64,000 nt of DNA from Butyrivibrio sp. CB08 (lineage in GTDB: Bacteria > Bacillota > Clostridia > Lachnospirales > Lachnospiraceae), in the NCBI RefSeq assembly GCF_003625485.1, contig NZ_RAIR01000002.1, positions 248,001 to 312,000 of the forward strand. Reading direction: 5' to 3'. The notes under the pieces were generated by a model. It ran no database searches. It saw only the letters and a list, made by a program, of their open reading frames with translations, and had not been told where the DNA came from. The position numbers were made by a program, and so were the translations under genes. This document shows positions 1 to 6,906 of this stretch, piece after piece (position 1 is the first letter of the stretch; each line of letters opens with the position of its first letter).

Positions 1-41
1 TAGTACCGCTGCCAGGCGAAAGGAGCGCAAGCGTCCTCAAA

Positions 42-64
42 GTGGGACATAAGACTTGTCCCAC
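42..64. other. Perfect 8-bp hairpin of unknown role
   Basis: GTGGGACA at 42-49 is the exact complement of TGTCCCAC at 57-64 around a 7-nt loop. It lies just beyond the mglC terminator and has no clear T-tract on either strand. It could be a second terminator stem or part of a repeat that continues outside the window. Confidence 0.4.
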
Positions 65-84
65 CAAAAACCAATAAACCAAAA

Positions 85-110
85 GGGGACATGGCGCAGG
101 CCATGCCCCC
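85..110 (-). terminator. Terminator after mglC
   Basis: Read on the minus strand, a GC-rich stem (GGGGCATGGC pairing with GCCATGTCCCC around a short loop) is followed by TTTTGG. It lies about 20 nt past the mglC stop codon and ends the mglBAC transcript. Confidence 0.7.
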
Positions 111-131
111 AGATAATTATAAGGGATGTTA

Positions 132-1121
132 TTACTTCTTAGCAACGTACTTACGGATATCAAGTGAGATAGCTACGAAGATAACCAGTCCGATGAAGAT
201 GTACTGTGCGTTAGCATCAACACCGAGGTACTGGAGGGCTGCCTTTAAGAGCTCGAATACGGCAACACCGATGATAGCACTTGAAACCTTACCACGTCCA
301 CCAGTAACTGATACACCACCGATTGTACATGCAGCGATAGCTTCCATCTCGTAACCAAGACCAAGGTTAACTGATGCACCGCCGGCCTTAGCACCAAGCA
401 TGAATCCTGCAAGACCATACATCATAGCGGCCTTCATGTAAATGAGTACCATTGTAAGACGAACAGGAACACCGGCAACTTCTGCAGCCTGTGGGTTTCC
501 ACCGATGGCATACATGTACTTACCATGTCTTGTCATGTTGAAGATGAACCATGTGATAGCAGCTACGATAATTGCGATCCAGATAAGGTAGCTGACACCA
601 AGGAATCTTCCTGATGCAATGTTTGTGTACTCTGTTGTGTATCCACCAAGAGGTGTAGCACCTGTGTAGATAAGAGCAAGTCCATAAACGATTTCCATCA
701 TAGCAAGTGTTGCGATGAATGGAGGTACGTGAAGGAATGCGATGAAGAATCCAGTAATAGCACCAAATGCACCGCAAATAGCAAGAACGATAAGAAGTGC
801 AACGAAGATGTTAAGTGGCTGCATATCAGGGAAGAACTTACCTGAGTAGTCGATCTTCTGAAGAAGTGTACCTGCGATACATGCTGCAAAACCGATCATA
901 CGTCCAGCTGAAAGGTCACAACCAGCTGTGATAACACAACCTGCAATACCAAGAGCGATTACAAGTCTTGAACTCATATTCATAAGAATGTTGAACAGGT
1001 TGTTTGTTGTAAGGAACCTGTCATTTGTAATACCTGTGTAAATAACCAGGATGAACATTACGATGATAACACCGTTATTGATAAGAAAATCTATCGCTTT
1101 CTGTTGTTTTGTCTTTACCAT
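132..1121 (-). CDS. mglC: Galactose/methyl-galactoside ABC importer, permease
   Basis: Inner-membrane channel of the Mgl-type sugar importer; two copies would form the pore for sugar handed over by MglB. The 329-residue protein is almost entirely hydrophobic segments. It carries the branched-chain/sugar permease signature AIAACTIGGVSVTGGRG near residue 270, which contacts the ATPase, and the AEVAGVPV coupling region about 50 residues earlier. Length matches the MglC/RbsC family. The gene starts 24 nt after mglA and is the last gene of mglB-mglA-mglC. The calcium-loop type of MglB favours galactose or glucose over ribose, but substrate is not proven by sequence alone. Confidence 0.93.
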   Translation of the reverse strand: MVKTKQQKAIDFLINNGVIIVMFILVIYTGITNDRFLTTNNLFNILMNMSSRLVIALGIAGCVITAGCDLSAGRMIGFAACIAGTLLQKIDYSGKFFPDMQPLNIFVALLIVLAICGAFGAITGFFIAFLHVPPFIATLAMMEIVYGLALIYTGATPLGGYTTEYTNIASGRFLGVSYLIWIAIIVAAITWFIFNMTRHGKYMYAIGGNPQAAEVAGVPVRLTMVLIYMKAAMMYGLAGFMLGAKAGGASVNLGLGYEMEAIAACTIGGVSVTGGRGKVSSAIIGVAVFELLKAALQYLGVDANAQYIFIGLVIFVAISLDIRKYVAKK

Positions 1122-1145
1122 TTTTCCAATCCTCTCTTCTAATGA

Positions 1146-2657
1146 TTAAAACTGAGTAGCGTAGCTCATAACCTTCTCCTGGGTCATGTCGCTCTCTTCA
1201 GTTATCTCGCCTCTGAGTTTACCGTTACACATTACATAAATTCGATCTGACATACCAAGAAGTTCTGCCATTTCGGAGGATATCATTATGATAGCCTTAC
1301 CCTGCTTGGCCAGATCTGTCATGATCTCATAAATCTCATGCTTGGCACCTACGTCGATACCTCTTGTAGGCTCATCCATTATAAGAATATCAGGATCGTT
1401 GGCAAGCCATCTTGATACGATAACCTTCTGCTGGTTACCACCTGACAGATTGGAAATGTGCTCCTGCATGCTTGGAGTCTTGATGGAAAGCTTCTCAATA
1501 CTGTCATCAACTACCTTATTGATCTTGCCATGGTCAAGAACAAATCCCGCCATTAAGTACTTGTTGTAAACTGAAACGCCTACGTTATCCTTTATAGAAA
1601 GACATCCGAAGATACCGTTACCTCTTCTGTCCTCTGTGATCATTCCGATGCCGGCATTCATGGCATCCTTAGGTGATTTGATCTTGACATTTTTGCCGTG
1701 TATCGTGATCTCACCTGCAGAAAGATTTCTGATTCCAAACAGACCTTCCATAAGCTCTGTTCTCTGAGCACCAACCAGTCCGCCAAATCCAAGGATCTCA
1801 CCCTTTCTAAGTGTGAAGGATACATCCTGGAATGACTTCTCATGGATTGAAGAAAGTCCCTTAACTTCCATAACTACTTCGCCAGGAGTTCTGTCCTTGA
1901 CTGGGTAGATGTTTGTAAGCTCACGGCCTACCATCTTGGCGATGATCTCGTCAATTGTAAGGTCTTTTGCTGGCCATGTTCCGATGTATGTACCATCACG
2001 CATGATAGTAACATCATCAGCAATTCTCTTGATCTCATCCATCTTGTGTGAGATGTAGATCATTGCAACACCCTTTTCTCTAAGACCTTCCATGATCTTA
2101 AAGAGCGCTTCTACTTCGCTATCTGAAAGAGAAGATGTAGGCTCGTCGAAGATGATAACCTTGGCGTCATGGGAAACTGCCTTGGCAATTTCTACTGACT
2201 GCATCTGTCCGATAGACAGTGTGTCAAGCTGCGCCTTTGGATCAAAGTCCATGTTAACCTCTTTGAGCCACTTCCCTGTTTCTTCGTACATTGTTTTGTG
2301 GTCGATTACCTGAATAGGACCAAATTTCTTAACCGGGAATCTTCCAAGGAACATATTCTCTCCTACGCTTCTTGCAAGAACCGGCTGAAGCTCCTGATGC
2401 ACCATGGCTATACCTTTTTTCATAGCCTCATCAGGATTATCGATTGTTGTCTTTTCTCCGTCTATATATATCTCTCCGGCATCCATCTTATAAATGCCGA
2501 AAAGACATTTCATAAGTGTTGATTTACCGGCTCCGTTCTCTCCCATAAGTGCATGGACGGTACCGGGCTTAACTGCCAATTGTACGTTATCCAGTGCCTT
2601 TACACCGGGAAAGGACTTTGATACGCCCCGTAGTTCCAATTTGTACTCTGATGCCAT
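1146..2657 (-). CDS. mglA: Galactose/methyl-galactoside ABC importer, ATPase
   Basis: Cytoplasmic ATPase that powers the Mgl sugar importer. Two ABC domains are fused, as is normal for this family. The first has Walker A GENGAGKST (about residue 40), signature LSIGQMQ and Walker B VIIFDEPTSS. The second has the usual degenerate P-loop GGLVGAQRTE, signature LSGGNQQK and Walker B LIMDEPTRGID. Length (503 residues) is typical. I place the start at the ATG at 2657, which has AAAGGAAT upstream; a TTG two codons earlier is possible. It lies between mglB and mglC. Confidence 0.94.
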   Translation of the reverse strand: MASEYKLELRGVSKSFPGVKALDNVQLAVKPGTVHALMGENGAGKSTLMKCLFGIYKMDAGEIYIDGEKTTIDNPDEAMKKGIAMVHQELQPVLARSVGENMFLGRFPVKKFGPIQVIDHKTMYEETGKWLKEVNMDFDPKAQLDTLSIGQMQSVEIAKAVSHDAKVIIFDEPTSSLSDSEVEALFKIMEGLREKGVAMIYISHKMDEIKRIADDVTIMRDGTYIGTWPAKDLTIDEIIAKMVGRELTNIYPVKDRTPGEVVMEVKGLSSIHEKSFQDVSFTLRKGEILGFGGLVGAQRTELMEGLFGIRNLSAGEITIHGKNVKIKSPKDAMNAGIGMITEDRRGNGIFGCLSIKDNVGVSVYNKYLMAGFVLDHGKINKVVDDSIEKLSIKTPSMQEHISNLSGGNQQKVIVSRWLANDPDILIMDEPTRGIDVGAKHEIYEIMTDLAKQGKAIIMISSEMAELLGMSDRIYVMCNGKLRGEITEESDMTQEKVMSYATQF

Positions 2658-2758
2658 ACCCAATTCCTTTCTTCCTTTAAATCCCTTTGCTTCTTTCTCA
2701 ATAAAAGGTGCGGGTGCTAATTGGGCGCCCGCACCATATTATTTCTTAAATTACTTAA

Positions 2759-3862
2759 TTACTTAAGTGAATCAAGAACTGACTGTGCGTTGTCAGTTGT
2801 AACCTTTACATAATCGCATCCGATGTAGTACTCGTTGCCAGCACCTGTGATGTAGTTGATAGCTGCATCAGCTGCACCGTGTGACTGAGCGATGTGATCG
2901 TTGAATACTGTACCTGTCATTGTTCCAGCAAGTACGTCCTCAAGAGCCTCTGTAAGAGCATCAACACCTACAAGGTAGATGTCCTCGCCAACCTTACGTC
3001 CAGCTGCCTCGATTGACTGAAGAGCACCAAGTGCCATAGCATCGTTGTTGCAGAATACAACTTCTGTCTCAGGATGAGCTGAAAGTGAGTTAGCAACGAG
3101 CTGCTGAGCTGTAGCCTGATCCCAGTTACCAACCTGATCATCGAGCTCTTCAACTGCCCAACCAGCATCCTCAAGAGCCTTAACTGAGAACTCTGTACGA
3201 TACTGAGCGTCAACGTTCTCTGGGTCACCCTCGATCATGATGTACTGGATCTTGCCATCGCCGTTGAGGTCGATCTTGTCCTGGCCAAGGTCTACAAGGA
3301 TCTCACCCTGCATTGTACCTGACTGACGAGCATCACATCCAACGTATGTTACGTTCCAGCCATTTGACTCCCATCTTGCTTCCTCGTCAGCGTCTGGCTC
3401 ACGGTTGATGTATACAAGAGGGATGTTAGCGCCAACTACAAGATCTGTAATTGTTGCTGCTGATGATGAGTTAACTGGGTTGATGATAAGTACATCAACA
3501 CCCTGTGTGATGAAGTTCTGGATCTGGTTTGTCTGTGTAGCCTGATCGTTAGCACCATCTACGATAGTGATGTTATCTTTTGCAAATCCCTGAGAGATGA
3601 GATAGTTCTCAAGCTCTGTTCTGAAGAGAGTCATGAAGTTATCAGCGAACTGATAGATACATACTCCAACCTTCTTGTCAGCGAGATCAGCGTTTCCTGC
3701 TGTCTCAGCAACTGTCTCAGCAACTTCTGTAGCTGTCTCAGCAACCTCTGTAGCTGTCTCAGCAACTTCTGTAGCAGTCTCAGCTGCGCTGTTTCCGCAA
3801 CCAACGAGCATTGAAAGTGTCATTGCAGAAACTACTAAAAGACTAACCAATTTCTTTTTCAT
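2759..3862 (-). CDS. mglB: Galactose/glucose-binding lipoprotein
   Basis: Extracellular sugar receptor of the Mgl importer. A signal peptide ends in the lipobox LVGC, so the mature protein would be tethered at Cys22. An unusual linker follows, made of repeats of TEVAETA (about residues 29-55). The periplasmic-binding fold comes next. The segment DLNGDGKIQYIMIEGDPENV matches the calcium-binding loop and following strand of E. coli MglB, which supports galactose/glucose specificity. The ATG has a strong AAGGAGG site 8 nt upstream. It is the first gene of the operon and probably sits under regulation through the TTTTGTGCAAAA motifs upstream. Confidence 0.93.
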   Translation of the reverse strand: MKKKLVSLLVVSAMTLSMLVGCGNSAAETATEVAETATEVAETATEVAETVAETAGNADLADKKVGVCIYQFADNFMTLFRTELENYLISQGFAKDNITIVDGANDQATQTNQIQNFITQGVDVLIINPVNSSSAATITDLVVGANIPLVYINREPDADEEARWESNGWNVTYVGCDARQSGTMQGEILVDLGQDKIDLNGDGKIQYIMIEGDPENVDAQYRTEFSVKALEDAGWAVEELDDQVGNWDQATAQQLVANSLSAHPETEVVFCNNDAMALGALQSIEAAGRKVGEDIYLVGVDALTEALEDVLAGTMTGTVFNDHIAQSHGAADAAINYITGAGNEYYIGCDYVKVTTDNAQSVLDSLK

Positions 3863-3909
3863 TACATGTTCCTCCTTAAAAATATGTTAACAATTTGTTT
3901 ACATTAGGA

Positions 3910-3915
3910 AGTATA
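3910..3915 (-). promoter_or_regulatory. Candidate -10 box of the mgl operon
   Basis: TATACT on the minus strand lies about 50 nt before the mglB start. The -35 position is T-rich but not consensus. One TTTTGTGCAAAA-family motif (3924-3935) occupies the -35/-10 spacer, as expected for a regulated promoter. The +1 is not shown by the sequence. Confidence 0.4.
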
Positions 3916-3923
3916 GCAATGTC

Positions 3924-4091
3924 TTTTGTGCAAAAACATAGATTATTCTTCTCTCATTCTTAGAAATCCTTTTAAGTTTTTGTGGCTTTATTGTATTTTG
4001 CACAAAAACAAGCCTCGCCTTTTGGTAATATTTCCTTTACTAAGACGTTTCCGCCAAAAAATGTTTCGTCAAAATGTATTTTTGCACAAAA
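3924..4091. promoter_or_regulatory. Three TTTTGTGCAAAA operator-like motifs
   Basis: The 12-mer TTTTGTGCAAAA occurs at 3924-3935 on the plus strand, and its exact reverse complement at 3996-4007 and 4080-4091. The copies are 72 and 84 bp apart. All lie in the 271-bp gap upstream of mglB. The first overlaps the probable mglB promoter; the last runs into the T-tract of the terminator of the gene upstream. They may bind a sugar-responsive regulator (LacI or AraC type), but no such regulator is in the window. Confidence 0.5.
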
Positions 4092-4116
4092 AAACAGCTG
4101 CCATAACAGGCAGCTG
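4088..4116 (-). terminator. Terminator after the 137-aa gene
   Basis: An 8-bp perfect stem (CAGCTGCC / GGCAGCTG, loop TGTTAT) is followed on the minus strand by seven Ts. It lies 18 nt past the stop codon of the gene at 4134-4547 and separates it from the mgl promoter region. Confidence 0.85.
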
Positions 4117-4133
4117 ATTCGTATAAATTCTAT

Positions 4134-4547
4134 TTAGTACTGTTCAATTTCCGTACTTCCATCATCATAGGTGATAACCCAGTATCCTGCGCCAGTACCG
4201 CAGTCTTCATGGTATTCCTTGCCAATGATCTGCTTTGCAGGTACTTCAGAGACAGCGCTCTCAACAGATGGTGCCAGAGGTACATCCTCTGAGATTCCCA
4301 TATCCACAACTGCTTCTGCCTCCTGACTGGAACTTACAGGCAGAATGTCATTTTCTTCTTGGTAGGAAGTGCTGTCGATGGCAAGACCTGAATTGACGTC
4401 AACTACAGGTATATTCTCATCCCGCCCTACTGCACCTGATAACATGCTCCTATAGGAAGGAACAAAAGCATACATCACCAGATTAAAGATGAAGATTGAA
4501 AATATCGTACCCGACATTATAAGGGTTACAGCAAGCACTCTTCTCAT
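4134..4547 (-). CDS. Small membrane-anchored secreted protein
   Basis: No family recognised. The 137-residue protein begins with a positively charged start and one hydrophobic helix (about residues 5-30) that could be a signal anchor. An acidic, Ser/Val-rich linker of about 75 residues follows. The compact C-terminal motif (about 108-137) has CGTGAGYWVITYDDGSTEIE. The GYWVITYDDGST pattern suggests a small beta-hairpin outside the cell. It is the last gene of a three-gene secreted-protein operon and has its own terminator. Function unknown. Confidence 0.75.
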   Translation of the reverse strand: MRRVLAVTLIMSGTIFSIFIFNLVMYAFVPSYRSMLSGAVGRDENIPVVDVNSGLAIDSTSYQEENDILPVSSSQEAEAVVDMGISEDVPLAPSVESAVSEVPAKQIIGKEYHEDCGTGAGYWVITYDDGSTEIEQY

Positions 4548-4596
4548 ATCAAAATCCCTTTTCTTAAACTACAACCCGGCGGAAACTCTTTTCCCG

Positions 4597-5604
4597 TCAA
4601 AAACTGATTGTATATACCGCCTGCTTATTTATAGGAGCTGCTGGATAGCTGTAGTAGGTCTGTTTGTAATAGCCGCTTCCTTTTGCTCCCTGCATCTCTG
4701 TGTCAAAGATGTACCACTCGTCGCCAAACTTTATCTCTGTCCAGGCGTGTGGTGTAAGGCCTCCAAGCGATGACTGAACCGTTCCTGTGCAGACTCTTGC
4801 GTCATACCCAAGGCCCTTAGCTATGTACGCAAAAGCTGATGCGTAGTTGTAGCAGTTACCCTTACCTGTAGATAAGATGTCCGCTGCGAATGGTCCTGTC
4901 CACTCTCCTATCGGAAGGTCCACCTTGCGCTCATAGCTTGAAGTATTAACAAAGTAGTTAAAGCATTTCTCAAGCTGCTTTTTCTGAGTCATATCGCCTG
5001 TGGTGCAGGCTTCAACAACTGCAGCTGTCATCTTCTTAAGATCTGTGTCAGGATCTACAATTGTTCCGTCAGCTCTTTTCCACTTGACACCTGATGGTGT
5101 GTGGACGAAATGCTCACCAGGAACATCAAACTCCATCATATTCTCTGCTGCCTGAGCCTTAACCACAGATTTCACCTGCTCTTTAAGACTCTGATCAACT
5201 CCGTAAAGTGCGTTGTCTCCGATGGAAACAACTGTATCAGGAATGACTGCTCCGTGAAGTGCTGCAGGAAAACAGATAAGCTCAGTCATGTTTTTGTCAT
5301 ACAGGCAGTTACTGTAGGATGTGTAAAACGGGTTGTTGGCACTGACTGTAATTGACTGAAGGTTTATAAGGCCTCTGAAAGCATTTGAAGAAATCTCTGA
5401 AACATCACTTCCAATATGGATTGTTGAGACCTGCGTGTTTCTCTTGAAGGTGGTCCCGCTTATCTTGGTAAGTTCCTTGGCGTCAACCTTAGCTGCCCTT
5501 GCAGGTGGGATCAAAAGAACTGCTGCCACCATGAGGGCTACACACACTTTAAACTTTATCTTTATCCAGTTTTTATCTTTCTTTGCTGTCATCATATGTC
5601 TCAC
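4597..5604 (-). CDS. Secreted transglutaminase-like protein with leucine-rich repeats
   Basis: A probable secreted papain-fold enzyme. A signal sequence (about residues 14-38) precedes BspA/LRR_5-type leucine-rich repeats (about 45-135; for example VSTIHIGSDVSEISSNAF and VVSIGDNALYGV). A transglutaminase-like core covers about 205-310, with an intact triad: Cys251 in GKGNCYNYAS, His286 in TPHAWTEI and Asp301 in YIFDTE. Such LRR-transglutaminase proteins in gut clostridia are thought to act on cell-wall or surface proteins; substrate unknown. The GTG start at 5604 overlaps the stop of the preceding gene. ATGs at 5595 or 5592 are equally possible, as no strong ribosome site is visible. Confidence 0.8.
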   Translation of the reverse strand: MRHMMTAKKDKNWIKIKFKVCVALMVAAVLLIPPARAAKVDAKELTKISGTTFKRNTQVSTIHIGSDVSEISSNAFRGLINLQSITVSANNPFYTSYSNCLYDKNMTELICFPAALHGAVIPDTVVSIGDNALYGVDQSLKEQVKSVVKAQAAENMMEFDVPGEHFVHTPSGVKWKRADGTIVDPDTDLKKMTAAVVEACTTGDMTQKKQLEKCFNYFVNTSSYERKVDLPIGEWTGPFAADILSTGKGNCYNYASAFAYIAKGLGYDARVCTGTVQSSLGGLTPHAWTEIKFGDEWYIFDTEMQGAKGSGYYKQTYYSYPAAPINKQAVYTISF

Positions 5605-6704
5605 GGTTTGTAGTCATTTGAAGCGTTGCCATTTAAGTTAGCATTCCAGGTTGGATCAGAAGTAGGTGCCTGTCCATTGTCGCCATAAGCTGGTCTTGTG
5701 TTGATGATCTTAGTTAATGTTGCGTAATTTACATAGTTCTGGATATCCTGTTCAACTCCGCCCTCCAGAGGGTGCTTACCATATCCTGCAATTCCATAGA
5801 TGGCATCAGCATAAGCTTCATGGTTGTTGCAGGCTATCTGGCAGTACTGCTGATTCCAGGTATTGGCATTTACATGTACCCACTTGATAGGTGCTGCTCC
5901 AGGATTGTTAGTCTGAATGATCTCATTTAAATAGTCCAGGATAAGGCCCAGAGCCCTTGTAGCTCCTGCACTGGTATATTCATGAGCACAGAACACTCCA
6001 TATGCGGTTCTGTACACCTTGCTGTTTCTCTTTTTTACCTGATCCTGTGTAAGCTCTGTTCCAGCGTTGCAATATGCCTTTACGATTCCTGTAGCATAAG
6101 CAACCATCTCAATCTCCGGGATTGAAGGAGTGGTGCTGGAAGAATCTTTTTTGCTCTTCTTACTCTTTTTGTTAAGAGTTTCATTGGTCATGATCTGGTT
6201 ATATATATTTGTAGCCAGCTGCTTGGCTATGCTTCTGGCCTCAGTCTCCTGACGTCTGTTCATTCCACCGTTGTTGTGAAGCTGGTCAGGAATAACTACC
6301 ATTCCATCCTTCTTTTCCTTTGTGAGCTGATTGGAAGGAACAATATACTCGTTACTGCTGCTCCAGGCCTGAGCTCCTCTTGTAATCTGCTTGTTGGCTA
6401 CTCTTTTTTCTTTTATTCCATAGAGCGCATAGTGCTCAACAAGCTTGGCAGGATCTGCGCCAAAAGCAATCCTTAGATCATTGTAGTTGAGGAAATAGTA
6501 GAGAGGATTGTATCCATACTGCTTGCCGTAGTCTACTCCGTTATACACTGTTGTTCCCTTGATCAGGGTATTATAAGTGTCTTCCGACAGCTTAACAGAG
6601 TCTTCGTAGGCTGAGCACTTAATAGGAGTACCCAAAAGAACTGCTATTATCATCAAATAGCAGATGCCAGACATAAGTGATTTCTTGATCCTTGAATCAG
6701 ACAT
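5601..6704 (-). CDS. Secreted protein with degenerate transglutaminase-like domain
   Basis: An exported protein of 367 residues. I chose the ATG at 6704 because GGAGG stands 5 nt before it. After a signal sequence (about 10-33) comes a domain common in Lachnospiraceae cell-surface proteins, with the pattern VYNGVDY...YYFLNYNDLRIAFGAD...HYALYGIKEKR (about 52-102). A Ser/Lys-rich linker follows. The C-terminal domain has AHEYTSAGATRALGLIL, WVHVN and ADAIYGIAGYGKHP. From memory, related proteins have YTCAG at the first motif, with Cys as the likely nucleophile; here it is Ser (about residue 245), so the domain may be inactive. It is first in the operon with the LRR-transglutaminase protein. Confidence 0.72.
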   Translation of the reverse strand: MSDSRIKKSLMSGICYLMIIAVLLGTPIKCSAYEDSVKLSEDTYNTLIKGTTVYNGVDYGKQYGYNPLYYFLNYNDLRIAFGADPAKLVEHYALYGIKEKRVANKQITRGAQAWSSSNEYIVPSNQLTKEKKDGMVVIPDQLHNNGGMNRRQETEARSIAKQLATNIYNQIMTNETLNKKSKKSKKDSSSTTPSIPEIEMVAYATGIVKAYCNAGTELTQDQVKKRNSKVYRTAYGVFCAHEYTSAGATRALGLILDYLNEIIQTNNPGAAPIKWVHVNANTWNQQYCQIACNNHEAYADAIYGIAGYGKHPLEGGVEQDIQNYVNYATLTKIINTRPAYGDNGQAPTSDPTWNANLNGNASNDYKP

Positions 6705-6729
6705 TATCGCCTCCAACAATAGTTTCTTG

Positions 6730-6760
6730 CTTGCTATGCCCTAAAAAAGGGCATAGCAAG
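6730..6760 (-). promoter_or_regulatory. Strong hairpin in the 5' leader of the 5601-6704 gene
   Basis: A perfect 12-bp stem (CTTGCTATGCCC / GGGCATAGCAAG) encloses a T-rich 7-nt loop. It lies 25 nt upstream of the chosen start codon. No T-tract follows on the minus strand, so it is not an ordinary terminator. It may stabilise the mRNA or act as an attenuating structure. Confidence 0.5.
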
Positions 6761-6860
6761 ATCATTCACTATAGTTATCGGCAATTTTATTTCAATTATT
6801 AATAAGAAAACAGATTATTTCTTTTCCAGTCCGCTGAATATCATCCATTTTTAAATATAA

Positions 6861-6899
6861 AAAACCACATTAGGGATTAAAAATCCGAAATGTGGTTTT
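6861..6899 (-). terminator. Terminator after the 6907-8823 gene
   Basis: On the minus strand AACCACATTTCGGATT pairs with AATCCCTAATGTGGTT (one mismatch) and is followed by TTTTATATTT. It starts within 10 nt of the stop codon of the surface-protein gene. Confidence 0.8.
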
Positions 6900-6906
6900 A
6901 TAAGCG

